A DNA stretch of 64,000 nucleotides, taken from Nymphalis io (taxonomy: Eukaryota; Arthropoda; Insecta; Lepidoptera; Nymphalidae). The stretch covers positions 1,290,001 to 1,354,000 of the forward strand of contig NC_065913.1 of the NCBI RefSeq assembly GCF_905147045.1, in the 5' to 3' direction. The notes beneath the pieces are model-generated. The model saw only the letters and a program-made list of their open reading frames with translations. It made no database searches and was not told the origin of the DNA. The position numbers and the translations under genes are program-made. Shown here piece after piece: positions 33,264-43,965 of this stretch; the first letter of the stretch is position 1, and every line of letters begins with the position of its first letter.

Positions 33264-33550
33264 TTTTTTTTTATGTTATAGGTAGGCGGACGGGCAAATG
33301 GCCCACCTGTTCTTAAGTGGTCACGACCGCCCATAGACATCGGCGTTGTAAGGAGTATTAACCATTGCTTACATCGCCAATGCGCCAACCAACCTTGGGA
33401 ACGAAGTTGTTATGTTCTTTATGCCTGTAGTTACACTGGCTTACTAACCTTTCATATCGAAACGTAACAATACTAAGTATAAGTGGTGGTAGAATATTTT
33501 ATGAGTGGGTGGTACCTACCCAGTCGGGCTTGCACAAAGCCCTACCTCCT
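33264..33550 (-). mobile_element. SINE-A, full span
   Basis: A reverse copy from a T9 run and ATAGGTAGGCGGACGGGCAA to GGGCTTGCACAAAGCCCTAC. It carries GGGCAAATGGCCCACC and GACCGCCC variants shared with the older copies and differs from the TTGATATTG group. Confidence 0.86.
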
Positions 33551-35084
33551 AGAAAAGTCTTATATTAATCAGCGTTTTAGAAACATGAGATTAATTGTCG
33601 AATCTTTTTAAACAAAAGATCAAAACAAATGCAGCCGTGTGAAGCCGGTAGTCATAAATAACGGGCACGCTGCGTGATTTATACCGCGCGACGGGTTGAA
33701 AATTTCATGTGTATATCAAATTTTTAACTTTATTTAAGCATGAAACATAATCTTAAAGTGAAGTTTTATTTTCTGTTTTATATAAAAACCTTTTGTAATA
33801 TATAAGTAACTGTTGAATGTTTCGGAATAAGTTAATCATTGTTATTAATAATGAAGGATTGTCTCTGTGTTGATATGTTTGTAATTTCATTGAAATTAGT
33901 TTTTAAATTATTATTATTAACTAATGAATCGGCTGCGTCATAATCTAAATTCCAATTAAACGTGATAAAAAGATAAAAATTTGTTAATTATGTCATATTT
34001 TTTTTAATAGTTTTTTTTAATATTGTTGCCATAAAGCTTGAAGAAGTAACAAATATTCACAACACACAACCTTTTGTAGTTATTTTTTTTATTTATTTGT
34101 TAAAGGTTTTCTAGCGGATGTTACACAAAAAAATATTTTAATAAATTATGTACTAAAACTAGGAACATTTTATGTACATCCGTTTGAAAGCAAACACTGC
34201 ATACATAGTGCTCTTGAGCCGATTACAATTTCGTAAACGTATTTAAGTGCTTGACTAATAAGTAGCAATAACAGGAAGATAAAAAATAAAATAATTTAAA
34301 AAAGTAAATGTAACATAGATAGGATAGTGCGGTATTAAAAAAACAGGTTTAAAATAAAAATTAAAAAACAAAGAGAACGGAAATAACAAAAACGTCTTAG
34401 ATGCAACATTACAATATATAGTTATGATATTAGTGCGATTATTATTATATAATATACTGTTAGGTCTAAAGGCTCGACTAGATCACGTGATGGTCATCGT
34501 GGGGACTGGCCCTGCCGAGCTCTGCCCGGCCAGGCTGAGGCGGATATCTCAAAAATAATGTTTCAGTTGCTCATTTTTTATTATTTTGTACCATTTTTGT
34601 GTGTAAATTGTATATGTCGATATACTTTTACTTTATTGTTGTATAGTTTTGTGATTTATCTTTTTAAAAAACCTATTTCTATCCTGATTCCTAAAAATAC
34701 TATAGTAGTTGTAGTATTTCCATTCGTTAGGCCAACGATATCTTTGGCATGGCTTACAATTGAACATGCTTCATACAACAGCTTATAATATTTTAATGGT
34801 AGGATTAACTCGAATACACGAAACATATAAAATCCAAATTTAACTTTCACGGACCAAAACTTTACGGAAGCGTTGTTGTGTTTTGAAATTTGGTAAAATT
34901 TTCATTCAACGGAACAATGAAAACTAGACAAATAAGTGAAACAGTGCATTGCGCAGTAAATCAAGGCCTGCTGCGTGATTTATACGACCGAGGAACACGT
35001 GTAGAGATGTGTTACCACGTATTGCGACTTAACAAAATCAGAATGAAAGAAAAATTGGTTGCGTCTGTTACCACATTCGTATAA
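33551..35084. other. Long stretch without a gene
   Basis: Mostly AT-rich. Two GC-richer patches, 33640-33705 and 34470-34545 (CTGGCCCTGCCGAGCTCTGC, CGGCCAGGCTGAGGCGGATA), match no family here. A 64-codon frame on the minus strand at 34656-34850 has no recognisable domain. Confidence 0.45.
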
Positions 35085-35285
35085 CGACTATAGTGACTTG
35101 GATTCAAGCCCCAGGTTTAATAAGGCCGATAAAAAAGTATTCTATTTTCTGTTGAAGAATCTCAGTAGCAACTTGGAGTCTGGAAGTTAGAAGTGTATTC
35201 ACTACCGTGCACGTAACCGAAAGCACGTAAAGTCGTTGGTCCTGCGCCTGAACTCTTTCCGGTCATGTTGGAATATGCACAGTCG
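35085..35285 (+). repeat. SINE-D, 3'-truncated
   Basis: A decayed B box (TGGATTCAAGCCCC), then GGCCGATAAAAAAGTATTCT, GAATCTCAGTAGCAACTTGG, CGTAAAGTCGTTGGTCCTGC and CTGAACTCTTTCCGGTCATG in SINE-D order. Confidence 0.72.
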
Positions 35286-36356
35286 GTCATCAAGCAATGT
35301 TTCGAAGCATTGCTTGAACGGGTTTTGTTTGTTATCAATAATGGCACCCGACAGGATTCGGTTCTCGGTTAATTCGTACTCGAGCTATCGCGGTGTACGG
35401 AACTCTGGAGTAATATCTCGAGAAAGGAGTATCCTTTCATTCAGCGATTATACTCGAGAGGTTGAGTTGAGAGGTTGACTGTTTTTAACTATCAGTTATA
35501 TTTTTTTGTGAGTGTAAGCGAACAACCTGGTGGATATGGTGACTGTGACGTCACGCTTCTTAAGCCCTCGAGCTTGGTCCTTCGTCATATACAATTAAAA
35601 AAATACTACTAATTGAAATTTAGTATCATTTAATGTGAGACATTAACAGGCCGTTACTCCACTTTTACTCCAATTGAGTTTTTCTCCGTCTATCGTAACT
35701 ACACAGATCTGTTGTGTTTGTTGTCAGATGAAAGATTTGTATGTGACGTCATTGTAGTAATGTACACTCAATTCAATAAAGAAATTTAACTTCAAAAACA
35801 TAATATTTTCTTATAACCCGTAACGAAACAATTAAACCAATCCATACAGACATTTTTGCATCAGAAACGTTTCGCCCAAACGTTACTCATGTGGAATATA
35901 AATTGGCCCTAGAGAATTTACTCCCTATTCATTACTAGTTATAAACAAGAGTTCCTTATTAAAATAAATTGTGAAACTGCTCGCATTAAATATACAATAC
36001 GATTTTTCCACTTTAAAAATTTCCATTACGAAGGATAAAAATAGATAATGACAAAAATTATAAACACAAGACAAAATGAACTCGATTAGGGCGACCAGGT
36101 TTCTGTCCTGACGTGTCCTGCATTTTATTATGTTATTTTATAAATACAAGTGCTCGCCTAATCGGCGAAATTCAAGCATAACAATTGTTGATAATTTTAT
36201 AAAAACATTACATGAATTATCATATTTCTAACTTTTTTTCATAATATTTTTTTATTTCTTTTATAATACTATAATGGTAACAGAAAATCAGTTGCTAATC
36301 AGAAAAGGTACTAAACTTTTTTTTAATTTTATATACATTTAATTTAAAATAAAGCG
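35286..36356. other. No gene seen
   Basis: Includes an 80-codon frame starting inside the SINE-D fragment (35236) with no motif. At 35437-35478 the word GAGAGGTTGAGTT partly repeats. Nothing else is supported. Confidence 0.45.
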
Positions 36357-36496
36357 TCAGTAGTGCAATGGTGTACGGGTTAGCGATGTAAAAATCGGAG
36401 GTTCGTTCGTGTCCCTTCCCTGGTTATGATTGTTCCCACTCCTAACACAAGCTTTATATTTAATTGGATAAGTAATAAAAGTAATTCCTTAAAAAA
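36357..36496 (+). repeat. SINE-E, short tRNA-headed repeat
   Basis: An A-box-like TAGTGCAATGGTGTACGGG and a B-box-like GGAGGTTCGTTCGTG, then TGTTCCCACTCCTAACACAA and TTTAATTGGATAAGTAATAA. The second half matches the end of the GC-rich repeat at 21055-21125. Confidence 0.5.
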
Positions 36497-36540
36497 AAAC
36501 AGGTATTACTAATATTATTAAAAAAAAGACTGTTCGAAAC

Positions 36541-36616
36541 GTTGAAACATTTGTGTGCATGAACGTGTCTGTTTGTCCTGAGTCTGGGTGTAATTATCTA
36601 TATAAGTATGTATTAA
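36541..36616 (+). repeat. SINE-C internal fragment
   Basis: ACATTTGTGTGCATGAACGTG, TCCTGAGTCTGGGTGTAATT and ATCTATATAAGTATGTATT match the SINE-C body; the head and tail are absent. Confidence 0.78.
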
Positions 36617-37736
36617 TATATACTAATTATAGGCTAACTTATCATGTAAATAAAAATTGTTGTTCACTTAAGTATACTCTAAATAACAAAAAAAAAAAAT
36701 TACTTATATATAAGAATGTGTGTTAACATAACAATACATGTAACTGAATTTTAACTTACTATAATATGACATTGTATCTTCGTGTGCAAATGGAGTTTCA
36801 ATGAAACTCTTCAAAATAGTCTTTAGTCAGCTTATTTCGATGTTTATCTTACAAGTTGCAAATGACAAGTGAAGCTATACATAATGAATGTCATACAAAA
36901 AGTCTTACGCCTGATGGCAAATGTTAAGCAAATACACACATTCCACTCATTGCGTGAGTTTTGGTGCTTGGCATTAACAGACATACTCGCAATCTCAGAC
37001 AAACTCGCAAATCAAGCAAAACAAATACTAAATATATGTGTAGTTTTTTAAATATATATAATTTCGTTTTTTAAAAGTACCTTTATTTAAAATACACTGT
37101 CCGATTTTAGGTCAAAATGTACAGAGTAACAGCAAGTCCGGTTTTTGTATTTAAGGGCCTGGCAACCCTGAGCTCAAGGAAAGACTCGCATTAATGTCAC
37201 ATAAAAATATAAAGGGAGACCATCAATTTTTAATAACAGGTAATTTTAGACGGCACTTGAAATAATATTACTGTAATTTTGTATAATTTAAACTAAGTTA
37301 GTACGACCTAATCCGGCGGAGATCCTTAACGAGATAAAAAAAACGGCAATTACTTGACTTTTTAAGTCCAAGGATTCGAGTTTTTGCTGGCGATGGTCTC
37401 GAGTGGCGTTTTATTATTTAAATCATGCGAATATTGTAATGACGAATTTTATTTTTTCCGATCCAAAACGTACTAAGTGAATTGATATGACAATTTAATA
37501 CTAAGGTTTATACAATTTGAAATTAATTCATAATAATATATGAAAAATTAACATATAATTTTGCATGTTGCATATTTATTACACTTTTATTCCATAGTAT
37601 TAAATCATTTTTATTCCATATGCAAATTAAGCATTTCTTTATTTCTTTATATTTGAACATTCCAGGAAACAGTCATTTTTTATACTTCCTGTATAAAGAT
37701 CCAGTCTACCTTTTTTATCTTCAAATTAGTAAACCT
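36617..37736. other. No feature seen
   Basis: AT-rich, with no gene or repeat recognised. A 60-codon frame at 36869 looks like chance. Confidence 0.45.
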
Positions 37737-37768
37737 ATATATATATATTTTATTTTATTATATAGGTT

Positions 37769-37808
<40 letters not shown>

Positions 37809-37809
37809 A

Positions 37810-37850
<41 letters not shown>
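37737..37850. repeat. (TA)n-rich tract
   Basis: Two long TA runs separated by ATAATAATAATTA, each flanked by TAGGTTTATTATATA, so the unit looks like a duplicated TA tract. Open frames of alternating I and Y through it are artefacts. Confidence 0.9.
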
Positions 37851-37853
<3 letters not shown>

Positions 37854-37859
37854 GGTTTA

Positions 37860-38220
37860 TTATATATATTATGTTGTCTATATATATATGATGTGGATTT
37901 AAATGGATAGCCATGAAAATGGCCACTATTGTCGTCGAATATGTTGATTTTATTAAATCAGTCAGTGTGAAAGTCCGGCGCTGGCGCTGTCCTGAGAGCA
38001 AGAGACCAAGGGACCAAGTGTGACATTCGACAAACGATCACACGCACCACTGACAGATACACCATTATACTTTATATTTCCATCTGTCGGCACAAAATAG
38101 GCACCCATCTTATCTTTTCACAACTTGACATTTGAAAACCATAAGACGTCACGTTGTGTGGTTATGTTATTTTAATAAAATAAGTGACGTCGTGTACCCG
38201 CTAAAATTTATTATCTCTAA
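37860..38220. other. No gene seen
   Basis: Nothing supported. GTCCGGCGCTGGCGCTGTCC at about 37973 is a local GC-rich word. Confidence 0.4.
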
Positions 38221-38230
38221 CATATATATA

Positions 38231-38545
38231 GTACAGTACAGTACCGTAACAGCCTGTTAATGTCACACTGCTGGGCTAAGGCCTCCTCTCCCTTTTGAAG
38301 AGAAGGTTTGGAGCTTATTCCACCACGCTGTTCCAATGCGGGTAGGTAGAATACATATGTGGCATAATTTCAATGAAATTTGACACATGCAGGTTTCTTC
38401 ACGATGTTTTCCTTCACCGTAAAGCACGAGATGAATTATAAACACAAATTAAGCACATGAAAATTCAATGGTGCTTGTCCGGGTTTGAACCCACAATAAT
38501 CGGATAAGATTCACGTGTTCTAACCACTAGGCCATCTCGGCTCGG
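38231..38545 (-). mobile_element. SINE-B, full length, 10-bp target duplication
   Basis: A reverse copy with the tail GTACAGTACAGTACCGTAAC and the head TAGGCCATCTCGGCTCGG. CATATATATA flanks it (38221-38230 and 38546-38555); this word is low-complexity, so the duplication is likely but not certain. Confidence 0.92.
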
Positions 38546-38555
38546 CATATATATA

Positions 38556-39706
38556 TGCTATTAGCTATTACGAAAAGAGACGAGCATCGATCCTGGGCTT
38601 ACATCGCTCGACAGCCAACTATTTATTAATATCAAAAATAAATATAAAAAATAAAAAAGACTTAAAAAATCGTATGAAGCTATATTGCAGTCAAAGCTAA
38701 ATAACCATGAACATCATCAACATCGGCTTATGTACAAAATTATACGAAAACGGAACGGAATTGAGGACCTCCTTTTTCGAAATTCGTTAATAATATTAAC
38801 ATAGTCATTGTAAAGACCTTGTTAAAAAATTCTTATAATAGTTGTATAATATTTCTTTATAACAATACTTTGAATTATCATTTAATTATCTTCTCGAGCT
38901 TTCTTAATATTATTTCATTATTTTATCTGAAAAAACACAAATAACTAATTATGTTGTGAGGTGAATTACATTGGAACGTAACATATTTCATTATGTATCT
39001 AATTATATATTAAGTAGATAATTTTCTGGGCTATTACATGTTTTTACGAACTTATAGAAATGTTTTCTCATTTTTGTATTCGTGCGATAGAGTTAGGTAG
39101 TAATGTACGAAATGTTGCGTATTCAATCGTTAATGTTAATCATAATCTAGACACGCGGTAGTCAAGCCAAGTTCAAGCTAACAGAACTTGCGAGCAGCAC
39201 CGTGTATAATACACGAAACATTTGGAGCCACTTTTGACCCCCTCATAACTCAAAAACTATTTCACATAATCATGTAAAATTTGGCTCATTTGTATGATAC
39301 GTAAATGAGAACTAGCCAAGTCAGACCTTAGGCTTCAATATATTATCCTTAATTATAAGAAGAAATGACATTTTAAGTTGTTATGACATATTTTATGTTG
39401 TTATAAATAAATTTTAGGACTGACCATTGAACTTGGCACCCATTTTGATCTCACTTCTTTTGTCGTTGAAGTCAACAACCAAGGCATATGTATTGAACCT
39501 GGCTCTCATTTCACATTTATGTTTTTGATGGGATATACTATATAAAAGTAGGCTTTTGCGAGAACTTTTGAATCATTTCACAAGATTAAATTAAATTCAA
39601 ACCTTACACCGGTTCGGATTATAAATTATACAGAGAAGAATCTAGAAACACAGTAGTTACCTATTTCGACAGTCAATTTACATAGCTAACATCAAATACA
39701 ATTGAT
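38556..39706. other. No feature seen
   Basis: AT-rich, with no motif-bearing frame and no match to the repeat families defined here. Confidence 0.45.
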
Positions 39707-39985
39707 TTTTTTTTATAGAATTGGAAGGCGGACAAGCATATCTGATGGTAAGTTGTCACCAATGCCCATACACATTGGCATTGTAAGAAATGTCATCATC
39801 GCTTACATCGCCAATGCGCCACCAACCTTGGGAACTAAGATGTTATGTCCCTTGTGCCTGTAATTACACTGGCTCACTCACCCTTCAAACCGGAACACAA
39901 CAATACCAAGCACTGCTGTTTTGCGGTAGAATATCTGATGAGTGGGTGGTACCTACCCAGACGAGCTTGAACAAAGCTCTAGTAC
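39707..39985 (-). mobile_element. SINE-A, near full length
   Basis: A reverse copy from a T9 run to GACGAGCTTGAACAAAGCTC and TAGTACCAGT. A dozen or so bases (GGGCCACC) are missing before TGATGGTAAG. It is well conserved elsewhere. Confidence 0.9.
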
Positions 39986-40449
39986 CAGTAATCATCATCA
40001 TTATCCATTCTTTGATTTCCATGTAGGAAATGGAATTAACGAATACTTTTTCTTTTCATGGATCTAAAAAAAATAGTTAAAAGCCGTTATCATTGTGAAG
40101 ATACAGAATTTTCACGAAAATACTTGTTATTAAGACCGATATTACGTGTGACGTAACAAATTAAGGTGTGTGTTAGTGTGCGTGGTGGTTGCATATACAC
40201 AAGTTTGTCAATGTGAGCTATGTGTGCAGATTTATCAGTGTACTAAAATGAATTCATGAAAAACAAATCATTTATTAATTGGTTTTCAGTTTTTAAATAG
40301 TTATCGATGTAATAAATAAAATAACATACCTCGTGTTGTGTACCTCGATATATATTAAAAACTAGAGGTTTTGAATGGCAAAATGTTACGCACTATATCT
40401 ACATAACATGAATCGAAAAAAAACTAACCTTACATTATAATATTAGTTT
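39986..40449. other. No feature seen
   Basis: AT-rich; nothing supported. Confidence 0.45.
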
Positions 40450-40733
40450 ATTACTGTGTGAATGTACATCTACTCCTTTTTTTTAAGAACAAGGTTTGAA
40501 GCTTATTCCACCACGCTGCTCCAATGCGGGTTGGTGGAAAACACACGTGGAAGAATTTCAGTGAAATTAGACACATGCAGGTTTCCTCACAATGTTTTCC
40601 GTTACCGTCAAGCATGAGATGAATTATAAACACGAATTAAGCACATGAAAATTCAGTGGTGCTTGTCCGGGTTTGAACCCACGATCATCGGTTATGATTC
40701 ACGCTTTCTAGCCACTAGGCCATCTCGGCTTTA
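40450..40733 (-). mobile_element. SINE-B, deletion near the tail
   Basis: TTACTGTGTGAATGTACATC stands for the tail, then CTCCTTTTTTTTAAGAACAA replaces the usual block. From TTGAAGCTTATTCCACCACG it is collinear to CACTAGGCCATCTCGGC. The B box is intact. Confidence 0.87.
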
Positions 40734-41086
40734 CTGTAAGTTTCAAAAACATATACTTAGAAATTATCTTTAGTAAAATGTTTATGATTCACTTAGGTAT
40801 TGAATAAATAAAAAAAAATATGTCGATACGTGACTGTTGACAAGGGTCGGATCAAATTATCAACTTTTATAAAACTATTTATACAAGACCTTTTGTGAGT
40901 TTGTCTAGAGTTTGAACATGTAAGACATATATATAAATAGATATAACATGGTATCTATCGTTAATGTCTGCCTGTACTTTCTTACTCATTATTACCTTGA
41001 TTTTTATGTAAAAAGCAATTGATAAACTTAGAATTGCGTATAATATGAATATTTGAGTTGACATAGCCCAATAATGAGGACCGATA
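40734..41086. other. No feature seen
   Basis: AT-rich; nothing supported. Confidence 0.45.
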
Positions 41087-41183
41087 ATTTGTGTTTATAA
41101 TTCATGTCGTGCTTGGCAGGAAAACATCATCAATCATCAAATCTTCGTTCGAGATGAGGCCTCAGCCAGTGACATTCACAAAT
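41087..41183 (+). repeat. SINE-B, degenerate
   Basis: TAATTTGTGTTTATAATTCA, TGTCGTGCTTGGCAGGAAAA and GAGGCCTCAGCCAGTGACAT fit SINE-B order with the middle lost. Confidence 0.6.
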
Positions 41184-41207
41184 TCGTATTTTACTTTTTT
41201 ATATATT

Positions 41208-41337
41208 TGGTGGCGCATTGGTCATGTCAGAAATAAATAAGGTATTATAATATTTCTTAAAGAGCCAGTGTCTATAGACGGTGGTGACCACTAACCATGT
41301 GGTCCAATTGCAATTCCGCCAAAGTTATAATAAAAAA
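41208..41337 (+). repeat. SINE-A 3' half
   Basis: TTGGTGGCGCATTGGTCATG through TCTATAGACGGTGGTGACCA to an A7 end. The 5' half is missing. Confidence 0.72.
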
Positions 41338-41962
41338 ACAGACTCTTATCAATCAGTGTTAAATCAAAGATTATTAACAAAGTTTTTAATTTGTCAAAAT
41401 ATTAATTTTTTCTTTCAGACAGTTTTTATATCATTACGCAATGTATATTCAAAATTAAACGTAAGGTTGTGTGTTCATTCCCATCTAGACTAGAACAAAA
41501 TGCCTAGAACCTTCTGGCATATTTATGGACCCCAGAGGTGCCATTTACTAAATTGTAATGCAATATCTGTGACCCAGTAGAGCAGTTTCGACGATTATAA
41601 TTCCGTAACAAGATGGAGTACTTCGAGTTCATTTTTAGCCCTAAAATTTTATACAAATATACGCTTTAAATACATACTTTGTAGTTGACAAACGAATATT
41701 AACTGAAAAATAACACAGCTGCGAAATTAATTTTTTCGAAAGTTTTTTCAAAAACTGTTATTATTTCTTGTAAATGTTCTAAAAGTAATATAAAACAATA
41801 GTCATACCACATATACCACGTCCAATTAAAAAGCTTTTTAATTAAAAATGTACGGAGCAAACATTTGATAAAATTAATGAAAATCATTTAAGAATTTTTT
41901 CTAAGTTGTATTAAGTCTGTAGCTATTAAACTAAATAACAATGGTACATTTAAACAGAACAA
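41338..41962. other. No feature seen
   Basis: AT-rich; 60-70-codon frames here lack motifs. Confidence 0.45.
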
Positions 41963-42916
41963 TTAATAAAAAGTTGTTTTTTTTTTAAAAAAAAACCTAC
42001 GTTTTGTTGATTTTCTTTGTCTTTTTGCTTCTTCTTTATACAACAGCCAACAATAGTCCGCCATCATAGTAACACCCAAACAAGCTGTAATTTCTTCTTT
42101 TCATATTATTAACATATTGATGGAACCGTTCACCCTGTTCCTCTGTGTAGTCACCCAGATTTTCTTTCTATCAAATTCAGTTTAATGACATTTTTCCCCT
42201 GACTTTTAATTTTGTTCTAATTTGCCACACTGATTTTTCCCAATGTAATTTTCTTGCTCTGCTATTCCACTCATAAATATAACAAGGGAATTTTGTATAA
42301 CCTTGCTGCTATCCAAGAAGCATGCAAATGATTTTCAAGTCACCGCAAATTAATCATTTGTGTTCGGTTTATTTTTTCCAAAACACTTGAACTTTAAGTT
42401 TCTTTAAGATACACTGAATGAGGTACAGGTATTGATGCAAATTTATTGACGATAAGCAAAAGGACAGCTTTCAAGATTCTTTTTGAAGAATCTATAAAAA
42501 GTCGTCATTCTTAAGCATATTCGATGTCATATTTTTGTATTAAACCGCCAATGTCACAGCAAAATTGTCATCTTTCTTAAAATACTGTACAAATTCTTGT
42601 TCTCTGTTTTAATACCAATAAAATGTTGTCTGAGCATCTAATAAATTGTTTTTTTTAAGCCAGATTCGAGACATTCAGCAGCATTTTTGGCAATCCAAGA
42701 TCTCGTACTAAATTATTCAATTATTGCTGATTTAAAGGACGAGGCTCATTTTTAGGGTTAAAAATTTCACCACTATTTGGATTATTTTGTTCTGAATTTT
42801 GTGAAAAAGGGCATTTTGAAGTTCTTAGTGTTAATAGGTACTGGTATAGGTAATTCGGGTGCATATGGTACTGGCTTTGTTACAGAAGAAACATCGGGAT
42901 AAGCTATATTGGCGTG
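41963..42916 (-). pseudogene. Decayed member of a multicopy, probably transposon-derived gene family
   Basis: The minus strand, read across several frame changes and stops, gives conserved blocks in order: VPYAPELPIPVP, LNNLVRDLGLPK, NNLLDAQTTFYWY, LKAVLL..NKFASIPVPHSVYLKE, CGDLKIICMLLG, YTKFPCYIYEWNSRARK, NLGDYTEEQGERFHQ, and MMADYCWLLYKEEAKRQRKS before a stop. I know these blocks from an unnamed protein family found in many copies in insects and other animals; its biochemical role is not known to me. A mobile-element origin is inferred from copy number. In-frame stops (for example after CMLLG) and frameshifts (before MMADYCW) make it a pseudogene. There is no SINE inside it. Confidence 0.75.
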
Positions 42917-43047
42917 GATTTTTAAATTATATCCTGTATAGGTTGACACCAACGCGTTTGACCTGCAATTAATAAAAAAACTTTTTCATCGCAGACCGGT
43001 GTAATGTAATGGTTTTTCATAAAACATGAGTAGGCGAATACACTTTC

Positions 43048-43101
43048 AACCAACCTTGGTAACTAAGATTTAACAGCCTTGTGCCTGTAGTTCAGACTCA
43101 C
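43048..43101 (-). repeat. SINE-A fragment, inverted to its neighbour
   Basis: CCAACCTTGGTAACTAAGATT and CCTTGTGCCTGTAGTTCAGA are the antisense middle of SINE-A. They directly abut the 5' end of a forward copy. Confidence 0.65.
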
Positions 43102-43351
43102 ACTGGTGGTAAGGCTTTGTGCAAGCCCTTCTAGGTAGATACCACACACTCATTAGATATTCTACCGCCAAACAGCAGTACTAAGTATTGTGAGTGAGCC
43201 AGTGTAACTACAGGCACAAGAGATATACCATATTAGTTCCTAAGGTTTGTGTCGCATTTGGAATGTAAGGCATAGTTATAATTAGCTGACCATTTATCAT
43301 TAGCTGGCCTATTTGCCCGACCGCCTACCTATTTTATAAAAAAAAATCCCA
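43102..43351 (+). mobile_element. SINE-A, with internal deletions
   Basis: From CACTGGTGGTAAGGCTTTGT to CGACCGCCTACCTATTTTAT and an A9 tail. The GTTCCGGTTTGAAGG block is deleted between TAGTATTG and TGAGTGAG. Confidence 0.83.
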
Positions 43352-43730
43352 TGACGTGCGCTGCGTGAATAGTTAAAGTTGCATGAAAATAATTTTGTAT
43401 TGTTTCTCATGAAAAGTTCTACAAAAAACCGTGATAGCATTTCGCGTTGTTTTAAAAACACTGTAACTATTTTTATTGTTGAAAAAACATCGGCAGCAGT
43501 AGCTTAGTTTATTAATTAATAACATTTTCATTTGAAACGCTTCATGTAGGTAAATATTGCCTAATACTTTACAAGTCCAGTAATTTTTTGAAATATATTT
43601 AACACATGTAATCATTCAGGTTGTGCTGTGCTGTGCCTCAGCCCGTAGTATGATAAAGATTATAGATCGATGAACCAATGTTTATATTTTATTGATTAAA
43701 AATGCACGGGATACAAAATATTTTTTTTGT

Positions 43731-43917
43731 ATTCCAGTTTGAAAGGTGAGTGAGCCCAAGTAATTACAGGCGCAAGGGACATAACATCTTAGTTCCCAAG
43801 GTTGGTGGCGCATTGGCGATGTAAGCGATGGTTAACATGCCAATGTGTATGGGCGTTCGTGACCCCTTACCATCAGGTGGCCCATTTGCTCGTCCACCTA
43901 ACAATTCAATATAAAAA
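43731..43917 (+). mobile_element. SINE-A, 5'-truncated
   Basis: From TTCCAGTTTGAAAGGTGAGT to TTTGCTCGTCCACCTAAC and an A7 tail. TTTCTTACA is missing after GGTTAAC. Confidence 0.83.
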
Positions 43918-43924
43918 AATCATT

Positions 43925-43965
43925 ATATAGTCTTTATTTCAGAATTCAGGACGGACAGCTAGTAT
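43925..43965 (+). repeat. Helitron-like 3' end scrap
   Basis: TTCAGGACGGACAGCTAGTA matches the terminal segment of the Helitron-like elements. The upstream part was probably displaced by the adjacent SINE-A. Confidence 0.35.

Noticed and set aside
34656..34850. Minus-strand frame with FLGIRIEIGFLKR as a possible retroelement reverse transcriptase or RNase H piece
   Set aside because: The resemblance is limited to a few residues, with no flanking motif and no long terminal repeat.
33669..34985. GCTGCGTGATTTATAC occurs at 33669 and 34970
   Set aside because: A single shared 16-mer is expected by chance at about this rate in 64 kb, and the flanks do not match.
37620..37910. 96-codon frame rich in alternating I and Y
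   Set aside because: It is a translation of the (TA)n tract.
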